A stretch of DNA of 64,000 nt. It comes from Sinomonas cellulolyticus. Lineage in GTDB: Bacteria; Actinomycetota; Actinomycetes; Actinomycetales; Micrococcaceae. Under the pieces are notes generated by a model that was not told the origin of the DNA, ran no database searches, and saw only the letters and a program-made list of their open reading frames with translations. The translations under genes were made by a program, and so were the position numbers. The stretch's first letter is position 1. Each line of letters starts with the position of its first letter. The stretch is taken from NCBI RefSeq assembly GCF_014656475.1, contig NZ_BNCM01000007.1:62001-126000 (forward strand), written 5' to 3'. Shown here one piece after another: positions 18,941 to 26,580 of this stretch.

Positions 18941-20005
18941 ATGCAGGAGCAGACGCCGTACTGGCAGAAACATGCAGCAGCGCCGGAACTCGACCTTCTG
19001 ACGGAAGAGGATCTGGAGCTCATCAACGCCCTGCAGATCGCCCCCCGGGTCACGTGGCAGGACGCGGGCGCGATCCTCGGCGTGCGCCCCGCGACGCTCG
19101 CCGCCCGCTGGGAGCGCATCGAGGCGGACGGTCTCGCCTGGATCACCGCGTACGGGGTGGGGGACTCCACGGAGATGACACTCGCGTTCGTGGACGTCGA
19201 CTGCACACCCGGGGAGGTGATGGCGGTCGCCGATGCTCTCAATGGCATCCCCGAGGTCCAGACGGTGGAGCTTCCCGCCAGCCACCACGACGCCATGCTG
19301 ACCGTCTTCACCCGCTCGCTCTATGACTACGCGAACGTGGTCGCCCCCCGGATCCTGGCCATCCCGGGCGTCGAGAGGATCCATACCGCCCTCGGCGGCA
19401 GGCTCCACCAGGCAGGCCACTCGTGGCGGATCCCGGCCCTCGACGCCAGGAAGTCCGCGGCCTTCGCCGGGCTGGCAGTGCACCCCCGGCACCCCGGCGC
19501 GCTGACGCCGGCGTGCCGCGACCTGATGCCCCTGCTCGCGCAAGACGGGCGGGCCACCGCGGCGCAGATGGCCAAAGACCTTAGGCGCCACCCGTCCACG
19601 GTCCAGAGGCAGCTGGCCAGGCTGCTCGGCTCCGGGCTGATCGCGTTCCGCTGCGACGTGGCCCAGCTGGCCGTCGGGTTCCCCGTGATCTGCACGTGGT
19701 ACGCGAAGGTGCCCTCGGGGCAGCACGCTGCGGCGGCGGCCGGGATCCGGTCCCTCCGCTCGGTGCGCCTGGCCGCCTCCATCACCGGCCGCGCGAACTT
19801 CATCGTCACGATGTGGCTGCGCTCGGTGGCTGACGTCGTGTCGGCAGAGCTCGCCATGGCGGAGAAGGTGCCCGGAATCGAGTTCATGGAGAGCATCATC
19901 GTGCTGAGGGTGACCAAGCGCATGGGGGTGCTGATCGGGCCCGACGGGCGCGCCCAGGGGCGTGTTGCGCTGCCGCGGGAGGCAATGCCCGCCGGCCTCG
20001 ACTGA
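18941..20005 (+). CDS. Tandem Lrp/AsnC-type transcriptional regulator
   Basis: A 354-residue protein with two copies of the Lrp layout. HTH 1 at about 20-75 (TWQDAGAILGVRPATLAARW) is followed by an AsnC-like sensing domain. HTH 2 at about 190-240 (TAAQMAKDLRRHPSTVQRQL) is followed by a second sensing domain. Usual Lrp proteins are about 150 residues and dimerise, so this chain may act as a built-in dimer. ATG 18941 is chosen because upstream codons do not resemble the family. A TAAATT hexamer lies ten bases before it. It probably controls the divergent amidohydrolase and MHS transporter. Confidence 0.85.
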   Translation: MQEQTPYWQKHAAAPELDLLTEEDLELINALQIAPRVTWQDAGAILGVRPATLAARWERIEADGLAWITAYGVGDSTEMTLAFVDVDCTPGEVMAVADALNGIPEVQTVELPASHHDAMLTVFTRSLYDYANVVAPRILAIPGVERIHTALGGRLHQAGHSWRIPALDARKSAAFAGLAVHPRHPGALTPACRDLMPLLAQDGRATAAQMAKDLRRHPSTVQRQLARLLGSGLIAFRCDVAQLAVGFPVICTWYAKVPSGQHAAAAAGIRSLRSVRLAASITGRANFIVTMWLRSVADVVSAELAMAEKVPGIEFMESIIVLRVTKRMGVLIGPDGRAQGRVALPREAMPAGLD

Positions 20006-20070
20006 GTGGTGCCCTGGGGGGCGGCACCCCGGTCTGGCCAGGCGTGCAGGCACCCGGAGTCAGCCCCTGC

Positions 20071-20076
20071 TAAGAT
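20071..20076 (+). promoter_or_regulatory. Extended -10 promoter of the helicase leader
   Basis: TAAGAT preceded by TG one base upstream (TGCTAAGAT), an extended -10. Transcription would start near 20083, giving a leader of about 190 bases before the helicase ATG. No good -35 is seen. Confidence 0.5.
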
Positions 20077-20082
20077 GGATCT

Positions 20083-20273
20083 TTGGGTCGCCGCGCCCGC
20101 CCCGGACTCCCCGGACTGAGCGCCGCGCGACCTGCGTCGATGAACGCGTTTCCAGGCCCCGCAGCCCCGACCCTCGAGGGTGGGCAGTGGTGAGGCCAGA
20201 CTCCCTTTCCTCGGCGAACCCTGTGGGCCGCTTTGGCCTACGGGGACGATCCGACGCTGGAGTTCCTACAGCC
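20083..20273 (+). other. Structured 5' leader of the DEAD-box helicase
   Basis: About 190 bases without a supported gene. GGTCGC near the start can pair with GCGACC about 50 bases on, with CCGG-ACTCC-CCGG nested inside. Later parts contain GGCC repeats (GGGCCGCTTTGGCC). Long leaders of cold-shock helicases are often RNA thermosensors or autoregulatory sites; here that is inference. I match it to no known RNA family. Confidence 0.4.
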
Positions 20274-21956
20274 ATGGCTGATCAGACCTTCTCTTCCCTC
20301 GGCGTGCCCGCGCCCCTGTCCCGCGTCCTCGCGGAGCAGGGCATCGAGTCGCCCTTCCCCATCCAGACCAAGACGCTCCCGGACACCCTGGGTGGCCGCG
20401 ACGTCCTCGGCCGCGGCCGCACCGGGTCCGGCAAGACCATCGCCTTCGCCCTGCCGCTCGTGGCACGCCTCGCCGAGTCCGGCCGCGCCGGCTCGGGCAG
20501 GCGGCGTCCGGGCCGGCCCACGGGCCTCGTCCTCGCCCCGACCCGCGAGCTCGCCACCCAGATCGACGCGACGGTCGCGCCGCTCGCCGCGGCCCTCGGC
20601 CTGAACACCACCGTCATCTACGGCGGTGTCTCCCAGGCCCGGCAGGAGCGCGCGCTGGGTGCCGGAGTCGACATCGTCATCGCCTGCCCGGGCCGTCTCG
20701 AGGATCTGGGCCGGCAGGGCATCGTCAATCTGGGCGATATCGCCGTGACCGTCCTCGACGAGGCTGACCACATGGCGGACCTCGGCTTCCTGCCTGTGGT
20801 CAAGCGCATCCTCGACCAGACCCCGGACGGCGGCCAGCGGCTTCTGTTCTCGGCCACCCTGGACAACGGCGTGGACAAGATCGTCAAGCGCTACCTGCAC
20901 AACCCGCTCACCCACTCCGTGGACGCCCCGCAGGCCGCCGTGAGCACCATGGAGCACCACGTCCTGCTCACCCAGGACGCCGCGTCGAAGAAGAACCTCG
21001 TCGAGCTCCTCGCCTCTGGCCAGAGCCGCCGGGTGCTGTTCATGCGGACCAAGCACCACGCCAAGCGCCTGGCGCAGCAGCTCACCAAGGCCGGCATTCC
21101 CGCCGTCGACCTCCACGGCAACCTGTCCCAGAACGCGCGCGACCGCAACCTCGCGGACTTCGCCTCGGGCGCGGTGCGCGTGCTCGTCGCCACCGACGTC
21201 GCGGCCCGCGGCGTGCACGTGGACGACGTGGAGCTCGTGGTCCATGTCGATCCGCCGGCCGAGCACAAGGCGTACCTGCACCGCTCCGGCCGCACCGCCC
21301 GCGCCGGTTCGGACGGCACCGTCGTCACGATCGTGCTGCCCGAGCAGAGGCAGGATGTCCGCAAGCTCCTGCGCGACGCCGGCGTGAAGGTCGAGCTGAC
21401 CCCCGTCACCACCTCGTCGCCCGTGGTCGCCGAGCTCGTGGGCGAGCGCGCCGCGTACGTCGACCCGGCCGACCGTGCGGCGGCGGTCGCGGCCAAGATG
21501 CCCCAGCAGGGCGGCGGGAAGTCCACCGGAGCGAACGCGCAGCGCAAGCGATCGCGCGGCCGGGGCGCCGGTGCTGGCGCCGACGTAGTGCAGGGCGCGC
21601 ATGACGGCGTGGCGCGCCGGGGCGGCCGGGGCACCGGAGGCACTGGGCACCGCAACGACGTGGGCGCTGCCCGCAATGAGAAGGCGCCGCGGAACGAGCG
21701 CGCGCGCGGAGAGCAGGGTGCCCGCAGCGAGCAGCCCAGGCAGCGGCGGCAGCAGGGCTCCGGCGCCTCGCGGGGTGCGGGCGCGACCTCGACCGTGTGG
21801 ACCTCGACCACTGGCGGCACGTCGGGCGGAACCTTCGCCTCGGGCGGCCGCGGATCCGAGGGCCGGCGTGCCTCGTCTGGTCAGGGCGGCAGCTCGGCTG
21901 GCCGGGGCCGGAGGGGTCCGCGCCGCGCGAGCAGCCCGGCTTCGAACGACCGCTGA
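20274..21956 (+). CDS. DEAD-box ATP-dependent RNA helicase
   Basis: A 560-residue helicase. In order: Q-motif region (PFPIQTKTLP), Walker A GRTGSGKT, APTRELA, DEADH, the SAT motif, then helicase C domain motifs including RSGRTARAG. The C-terminal 170 residues are Arg/Gly-rich and disordered, as in RNA-binding tails of cold-shock or ribosome-assembly helicases. It unwinds structured RNA in the cytoplasm. ATG 20274 has GGAG upstream and lies after a long structured leader, suggesting post-transcriptional control. It stands as a single gene. Confidence 0.93.
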   Translation: MADQTFSSLGVPAPLSRVLAEQGIESPFPIQTKTLPDTLGGRDVLGRGRTGSGKTIAFALPLVARLAESGRAGSGRRRPGRPTGLVLAPTRELATQIDATVAPLAAALGLNTTVIYGGVSQARQERALGAGVDIVIACPGRLEDLGRQGIVNLGDIAVTVLDEADHMADLGFLPVVKRILDQTPDGGQRLLFSATLDNGVDKIVKRYLHNPLTHSVDAPQAAVSTMEHHVLLTQDAASKKNLVELLASGQSRRVLFMRTKHHAKRLAQQLTKAGIPAVDLHGNLSQNARDRNLADFASGAVRVLVATDVAARGVHVDDVELVVHVDPPAEHKAYLHRSGRTARAGSDGTVVTIVLPEQRQDVRKLLRDAGVKVELTPVTTSSPVVAELVGERAAYVDPADRAAAVAAKMPQQGGGKSTGANAQRKRSRGRGAGAGADVVQGAHDGVARRGGRGTGGTGHRNDVGAARNEKAPRNERARGEQGARSEQPRQRRQQGSGASRGAGATSTVWTSTTGGTSGGTFASGGRGSEGRRASSGQGGSSAGRGRRGPRRASSPASNDR

Positions 21957-22031
21957 CGCCTCGCCGAGGGCTGCGGTCCTAGGGCCGTTGGCCTCTCGAT
22001 GCCTCCTCGGGGACGGTCATAGACTGGCAGC

Positions 22032-22511
22032 ATGACCACGCATGAGGCCCATGTCCCTGCCAACGGCGTCCGCAACCTCTCTCCTGAGGACGCGTGGGAG
22101 CGCGCCCGCACCATGGTGGTGGGCCGCCTCGCGTTCAGTGGCGGCGACCGCCTCGAGCTGTTCCCCATCAACTATCTGGTGGACCGGGGCACGGTGCTCT
22201 TCCGCACCGCGCCCGGGACCAAGCTCGCGGCCTCCATGGAGAGGCTGGCCGTCGCGTTCGAGGTGGATGGCTACGAGGCAGACACCAACGAGGCGTGGTC
22301 CGTCGTGGTGCACGGCACCCTTGAGCCGGTGCTCGACACCGCCGCGATCGTGGACGCCGTAGCCCTGCCCCTGTTCCCGTGGCAGAGCGGCGAGAAGGCC
22401 TTCTTTGTGCGGATCGTCCCCTCCGAGGTGACGGGGCGCCAGTTCACGGTCGCGGACCCGTCGCGCTGGGTGTCCCAGTTCACCGGGGCCCACCGCGCGT
22501 CCCAGGAGTAG
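22032..22511 (+). CDS. Pyridoxamine 5'-phosphate oxidase-like flavin/F420-binding protein
   Basis: A 159-residue split-barrel protein. ARTMVVGRLAFSGGDRLELFPINYLVDRG and the segment TAPGTKLAA are the FMN/F420-binding pattern of the PPOx-like superfamily, which in actinobacteria holds many redox proteins of unknown substrate. ATG 22032 lies exactly six bases after TAGACT (22020-22025) with no ribosome site: a leaderless start. Its last 32 bases overlap the end of the convergent SMR gene. Confidence 0.8.
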   Translation: MTTHEAHVPANGVRNLSPEDAWERARTMVVGRLAFSGGDRLELFPINYLVDRGTVLFRTAPGTKLAASMERLAVAFEVDGYEADTNEAWSVVVHGTLEPVLDTAAIVDAVALPLFPWQSGEKAFFVRIVPSEVTGRQFTVADPSRWVSQFTGAHRASQE

Positions 22512-22845
22512 CCTCCGGGGTCTCCGGGGTGCGGCCGAGCGCCTTGAGGCCCGCGGAGCAGGCGACGATCCCGCCGATGAACACGACCTTGAGCCAGCTG
22601 AAGCGCTCCGCGCCCGTCAGCATGGCCCATGCCACCGTCAGGGAAGCCCCCACGCCGACCCAGACGGCGTAGGCGGTCGCGAGGGGGATGCGGCGCACGG
22701 CCAGGGCCAGCCCCGTCATGCTTGCGATCGCTGCCGCCGCGAAGACCATGGTCGGCACGGGCCGGCTGAAGCCCTCCGACGCGCCGAGGGCGCTCGCCCA
22801 GACGGCCTCGAGCACCGCCGAGGCGAGCAGTGCGAGCCAGGCCAC
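22480..22845 (-). CDS. Small multidrug resistance (SMR) protein, second subunit
   Basis: A 121-residue four-helix SMR protein with the essential glutamate at E13 (AVLEAVWASAL). It starts with GTG 22845, two bases after the stop of the first SMR gene, so the two are surely co-translated and probably form a heterodimer. The guanidine-III riboswitch ahead of the pair indicates a guanidinium exporter (Gdx type). The C-terminus has a soluble tail of about 15 residues, and its 3' end overlaps the convergent PPOx gene. Confidence 0.85.
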   Translation of the reverse strand: MAWLALLASAVLEAVWASALGASEGFSRPVPTMVFAAAAIASMTGLALAVRRIPLATAYAVWVGVGASLTVAWAMLTGAERFSWLKVVFIGGIVACSAGLKALGRTPETPEATPGTRGGPR

Positions 22846-22847
22846 GC

Positions 22848-23177
22848 CTACGCCACCGCCTTCAGCCCGGCCACGCACGCGGCGATGCCGAGCAGCAGGA
22901 GCAGCCGGGCCGCCGTCGTGCGCCGTGTGCGTGAGGGTTCGAGCCCCCGCGCCATCGCGTACACCGCGGTGAGCACGACGCCCACGCCCACCCACACCGC
23001 GTAGCCGGTGCCCACCGGGATCTCGGTGAGGGACCATGCGAGGCCGCCCATGCTCGCGGCGAGCGCCAGGAGGAAGAGGAGCGTGGGAAGGGGCCGTCGC
23101 AGACCGTGGGAGCGTTCGAGGGCGGCCGCCCAGACGGCCTCGAGGGCTCCGGAGGCGATGAGGATGACCCAGTGCAT
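22848..23177 (-). CDS. Small multidrug resistance (SMR) protein, guanidinium exporter subunit
   Basis: A 109-residue four-helix protein with E13 in SGALEAVWAAAL and the loop SHGLRRPLPTL, close to the Gdx pattern. Gdx proteins export guanidinium by proton antiport. It follows a guanidine-III riboswitch and precedes a second SMR gene. ATG 23177 has AAAGG upstream, shortly after the riboswitch. The window holds no guanidine-degrading enzyme, so export is the likely response. Confidence 0.87.
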   Translation of the reverse strand: MHWVILIASGALEAVWAAALERSHGLRRPLPTLLFLLALAASMGGLAWSLTEIPVGTGYAVWVGVGVVLTAVYAMARGLEPSRTRRTTAARLLLLLGIAACVAGLKAVA

Positions 23178-23190
23178 GGCGGCCTTTCGA

Positions 23191-23233
23191 GCCAGTCTTG
23201 TCGCGTTCCGGGTACTGGGTTCCCTCGTCCGGG
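23191..23233 (-). promoter_or_regulatory. Guanidine-III riboswitch (ykkC-III)
   Basis: Read on the minus strand, the leader has CCGGACGAGG at 23223-23232, then TACCCGG, then GACAAGACTGG. These are the conserved parts of the actinobacterial guanidine-III aptamer in the right order and spacing. CCGG pairs with the later CCGG, and CCAGT pairs with ACTGG, so the pseudoknot helices are both possible. It ends 13 bases before the first SMR ATG, so it most likely controls ribosome access. A GAGGCC/GGCCTC hairpin (23233-23248) and a TACCGT -10-like box (23256-23261) precede it. Confidence 0.88.
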
Positions 23234-23253
23234 AGGCCGTTTGGCCTCTGCGG

Positions 23254-24858
23254 CTACGGTAGCAGGGCGCCTGTGGCGGTCGAGAACCGCAGCTGGCGCT
23301 CGAGCCCGAGCGCGGGCACGGCGAACCGCGCCGTCAGCTCGCCGGCCGCGATGTCGGCATCGCTGACGGTGAGCGCGGGGTACGGCGCGCCGAACACGGC
23401 ACGTCCGCCCGGCGGGAGGTCCACAGGAAGCGTGGCCCCGCCCGGGTGCTCGAGCACGACGCCGTCAGCGGCGACCCGTTCGGGAAGCCGGACGCGGACG
23501 TGGAAGGCGAGGATGTCCCCGGCGCGCAGTCCCGGCCTCGGCCGCCCGTAGTTGAGCAGCTGCGCCTCGCGGGTGCCGAGGATCATCCCGCCGGCTGCCG
23601 CGTATCCCTGCCCGACCTCCTTCCAGGCGCTCGCGTCCACGCCGCCCGTCTCCATCGGATACACATGGTGCTCGCCCACGTGGACCCACTCGTCCGGCAG
23701 GCCCGGCGTGACGGAGCGGAGGATCACCTCGAGGGTCGGCTCGCCGGGAGGCACGACGCCGCTCTGGCGGCCGTCCGCGGGACCGGCGGCCTCGAGCTCG
23801 GCTCGGGACACGGAGGCGAAGACGATCTCGGTATAGCCCTGACGCTCGTACAGCACACCGATCCGCCCGTCCGGGAGTTCTGCCGCACACGAGTAGCCGG
23901 AGCTGCCCTCGCACACGACCAGTTGGTGCGGCCACGTCCTGCCGCCGTCGGGGGACAGGCTCAGGGCAGTGTTGCGGCGCAGCTCGGGGTCGAGGTTGCT
24001 CGAGATGAGCAGGGCTGACGGGGAGGCAACGGGCGGGCGGCCGCCGTCCCGGTCGATGGGGGCGCCCAGCGCGAGCAGTGAGCCGTTGTCGCTGGGGTCC
24101 GGAAGGCCCGGCATGGGAACGGGCGTGCTCCAGGAGGCCCCGCCGTCATGCGATACGGCGGCGAGACGCGCGGGGGTGGCGCGGGAGTGCAGCAGGAGGG
24201 AACCGTCCGGGAGGGCCGCGATCGCTGATTCGTTGGTGCCGGCGCCGACCGGGCTGCCGAGCGTCCAGGCCTCGCCGTGGTCGTCGCTGAAGGCAGCCGC
24301 GGCGGTGATCTCACCGCGGTCGAGGAGGACCACGGGCACCACGAGCCGCCCGGCGAAGGGTCCGGTGGGAACCCAGAGGCCCGCGCCGGAGGCCGCGAAG
24401 ATCCCCGTGATCCCCGGCCGCTTGAGCTGCGAGGTGAGGCGTCTGTGGGACCAGGTCGCGCCGTCGTCGTCCGAGACGGAGACGTCCACGTGCTGCACTC
24501 GCTCCTCGGGCTGGAGGCCCTCGACGGCCTCGAAGAACCCGGCGAGCGTGCCAGCCGCGTGGAACAGGAAGATCCGGCCCGTGGCCCGGTCCACGAGGAG
24601 GGCCGGGTCACCGAACCCCTGCAGACCGCTGCCCGTCCGGACCACGTCCTGTGGACCCCACGTTGCGCCCGAGTCGTGCGAGCGGCGCACGAGGAGGTCG
24701 ATGGGGCTCGGCAGGTCGTCGAGGTTCGGACGGCCGTCGTAGGCCGCCAGCACTGTGCCGGCATTGGTGACCGCCAGGGCGGGGATCCGGTACTGCGCGT
24801 AGCCCGCCTCGCCGCGGCGGGCAAGCGTCTGCTCGTGCCGTCGGGTGAGGTTGGACAT
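23254..24858 (-). CDS. Sialidase-like (exo-alpha-sialidase/BNR repeat) protein
   Basis: A 534-residue protein with the sialidase RIP motif (YRIPALAV) near the N-terminus and five Asp-box repeats of the form SxDxGxTW: SHDSGATW, SDDDGATW, SDDHGEAW, SHDGGASW and SPDGGRTW. These mark the six-bladed sialidase beta-propeller. The last 145 residues form a separate beta-rich domain. No signal peptide follows the chosen ATG 24858, so the protein is probably cytoplasmic, unlike secreted sialidases. The start has TATAGT six bases upstream (leaderless). No sialic-acid catabolic genes are nearby. Confidence 0.8.
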   Translation of the reverse strand: MSNLTRRHEQTLARRGEAGYAQYRIPALAVTNAGTVLAAYDGRPNLDDLPSPIDLLVRRSHDSGATWGPQDVVRTGSGLQGFGDPALLVDRATGRIFLFHAAGTLAGFFEAVEGLQPEERVQHVDVSVSDDDGATWSHRRLTSQLKRPGITGIFAASGAGLWVPTGPFAGRLVVPVVLLDRGEITAAAAFSDDHGEAWTLGSPVGAGTNESAIAALPDGSLLLHSRATPARLAAVSHDGGASWSTPVPMPGLPDPSDNGSLLALGAPIDRDGGRPPVASPSALLISSNLDPELRRNTALSLSPDGGRTWPHQLVVCEGSSGYSCAAELPDGRIGVLYERQGYTEIVFASVSRAELEAAGPADGRQSGVVPPGEPTLEVILRSVTPGLPDEWVHVGEHHVYPMETGGVDASAWKEVGQGYAAAGGMILGTREAQLLNYGRPRPGLRAGDILAFHVRVRLPERVAADGVVLEHPGGATLPVDLPPGGRAVFGAPYPALTVSDADIAAGELTARFAVPALGLERQLRFSTATGALLP

Positions 24859-24901
24859 GGGACAACTATAGGCTGGCCGTCCTCTGGGAGAGACTGGAGG
24901 C
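24859..24901. promoter_or_regulatory. 43-base divergent promoter between sialidase and yccF
   Basis: On the minus strand TATAGT lies six bases before the sialidase ATG. On the plus strand GAGACT lies six bases before the yccF ATG, which also has GGAGG. Two promoters packed back to back leave no room for usual leaders. Confidence 0.6.
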
Positions 24902-25303
24902 ATGAAGACCCTCCTGAATCTCATCTGGTTCATCTTCGGCGGCTTTGTCCTGGCACTGGGCTACTTCCTCGCCGGCCTGATCTGCTGCGCCCTCATCATC
25001 ACGATCCCGTGGGGGATCGCCTCCTTCCGGATCGCCTCCTACGCGCTCTGGCCGTTCGGCCGGACCATCGTCAACAAAGGCGGCCGCGTCGGCACCGCGA
25101 CTACGCTCGGCAACATCGTGTGGCTGCTCGTGGCGGGCATCTGGATCGCGATTGGCCACGTGGCCACCGCGATCGCCATGGCCACAACCATCATCGGCAT
25201 CCCCCTGGCCATCGCCAACCTCAAGCTCATCCCGGTCTCGCTGATGCCGCTCGGCAAGGAGATCGTGCCCACAGACCGTCTTCTCGCCAGCTACGGACGG
25301 TGA
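24902..25303 (+). CDS. YccF domain inner-membrane protein
   Basis: A 133-residue membrane protein with two YccF (DUF307) repeats. Each has the pattern hydrophobic helix, then IPWGIASFRIASYALWPFGR in the first and IIGIPLAIANLKLIPVSLMP in the second. About four membrane segments. Function is unknown in all bacteria. The ATG 24902 is firmly placed by GGAGGC and the spacing to the divergent promoter. Confidence 0.82.
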   Translation: MKTLLNLIWFIFGGFVLALGYFLAGLICCALIITIPWGIASFRIASYALWPFGRTIVNKGGRVGTATTLGNIVWLLVAGIWIAIGHVATAIAMATTIIGIPLAIANLKLIPVSLMPLGKEIVPTDRLLASYGR

Positions 25304-25383
25304 CCCGGCGCGTCCAAGCGGGTGCGGCGCTCTTGGACACGACGCGGAGCGCACTATAGGTTTGGTCTGATAAGGAGGCACGA

Positions 25384-25989
25384 ATGCCCGAACTCGATAG
25401 TTCCCTTGCCGGCGAGTGGAAGTTCGATCCCGCGCACACACGGGTCGGCTTCTCCACCCGCCATGCAATGGTCACCAAGGTCCGCGGCGCGTTCAACGAC
25501 GTCGAGGGCACCATCTTTGTCGACGCGGACGAGCCCACCAACTCGTCCGTCAACGTCACCATCAAGGTGGCGAGCATCGACACCCGCAACGCCCAGCGTG
25601 ACGAGCACCTGCGCACCAACGACTTCTTCGATGCTCCGCACTACCCGGAGATCACGTTTGTCTCCAAGCGCATCGACCAGGTCGAGGAGAACAGCTTCAT
25701 CGTCTCGGGCGACCTGACGATCCGCGGCGTGACCAAGGAGATCGCACTGCCGCTGGAGTTCGTCGGCATCGAGACGGACCCCTTCGGCAACATGCGTGCC
25801 GGCTTCGAGGGGTCCCGCCGGATCGACCGCAAGGACTTCGGGGTCAACTGGAACGCTGCGCTCGACTCCGGAGGTGTCCTGGTGTCGGACCGCATCCTGC
25901 TCGAGTTCGAGATCTCGGCGATCAAGACGGTTCCGGGCGGCGATTCCGCCGGCGACGAAGCGAAGGCCGAGCAGTCGGACCACAGCTGA
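25384..25989 (+). CDS. YceI family lipid-binding-like protein
   Basis: A 201-residue YceI protein: WKFDPAHTRVGFSTRHAMVTKVRG at the start and FEGSRRIDRKDFGVNWN near the end, both hallmark blocks. The fold is a lipocalin-like barrel that binds isoprenoid quinones or similar lipids. No signal peptide is seen, so it is probably cytoplasmic. The ATG 25384 has TAAGGAGG, and a TATAGG box lies about 30 bases before it. It ends ten bases before the 2H phosphoesterase gene, so the two are likely co-transcribed. Confidence 0.9.
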   Translation: MPELDSSLAGEWKFDPAHTRVGFSTRHAMVTKVRGAFNDVEGTIFVDADEPTNSSVNVTIKVASIDTRNAQRDEHLRTNDFFDAPHYPEITFVSKRIDQVEENSFIVSGDLTIRGVTKEIALPLEFVGIETDPFGNMRAGFEGSRRIDRKDFGVNWNAALDSGGVLVSDRILLEFEISAIKTVPGGDSAGDEAKAEQSDHS

Positions 25990-25998
25990 CGCGCTGAC

Positions 25999-26481
25999 AT
26001 GGACGACCTCGGCGATTCCCATCCCTTCGTCGCGGTCGCTTTCGTCGAACCTGTCGCCGCGATGCGGTTCGGCAAGCGGCATTGGCCGCTCCATGTGACG
26101 CTCGTACGTTTCGACCTGGCCCCGGAGGCCGCCCTCGAGGCAGTCTCCGGGGCTCTGTCGTCTTTCCATCCGTTCCGCATCCGCGTCGGCCACGACGCCG
26201 ACTTCGGCTATCGGGGACGTGTCCGCGTCTCGCTCGTGGAGCACGACGCCGCTCTGGCGGCGCTGCACGAGCGGACCCTCGCTGCCGTGGCCAGCTTGGG
26301 CGGCCGTATCCACAGTCCACACCACACCGGCACCGGGTTCCGGCCCCACATCACGGTGACCGGCGACCGGCGGGTCCACGAGGGCGAGGACGTGCTCCTG
26401 CGTACCGCGGCGCTCGTGGACATGGCCCCGGACGGCGACAGCGAGTGGCGCCTGCCCGTGGCGCTCTGGCCGCGGCCCTGA
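25999..26481 (+). CDS. 2H phosphoesterase / 2'-5' RNA ligase family protein
   Basis: A 160-residue protein with the two HxT motifs HVTL (about residue 33) and HITV (about 118), which define the 2H phosphoesterase superfamily of RNA ligases and cyclic phosphodiesterases. The substrate (tRNA fragment, cyclic nucleotide) is not evident. It follows yceI by ten bases and its ATG at 25999 has only a weak ribosome site, suggesting coupled translation. It is convergent with the HD-domain gene. Confidence 0.78.
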   Translation: MDDLGDSHPFVAVAFVEPVAAMRFGKRHWPLHVTLVRFDLAPEAALEAVSGALSSFHPFRIRVGHDADFGYRGRVRVSLVEHDAALAALHERTLAAVASLGGRIHSPHHTGTGFRPHITVTGDRRVHEGEDVLLRTAALVDMAPDGDSEWRLPVALWPRP

Positions 26482-26580
26482 CCGCTGCCGTACGCTCTGG
26501 CCCCGGTCTGGGATGGCAACCGGCCCGTTCGCGGCGTGTTCCGCGAGCTAGCGGTGAGAAGCGGGCAGGAGCGCCCACCC

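Noticed and set aside
20075..20119. 14-codon mini-ORF (MDLWVAAPAPDSPD) in the helicase leader
   Set aside because: Its ATG overlaps the proposed -10 box, so it would not be transcribed whole, and it has no ribosome site.
23223..23232. ACGA loop as a guanidine-II (mini-ykkC) hairpin
   Set aside because: The bases around the loop do not pair as that class needs, while the whole element fits class III.
24859..24933. N-terminal extension of the sialidase (MNQMRFRRVF...) as signal peptide
   Set aside because: It lacks a hydrophobic core and would cover the divergent promoter; a better start lies six bases after TATAGT.
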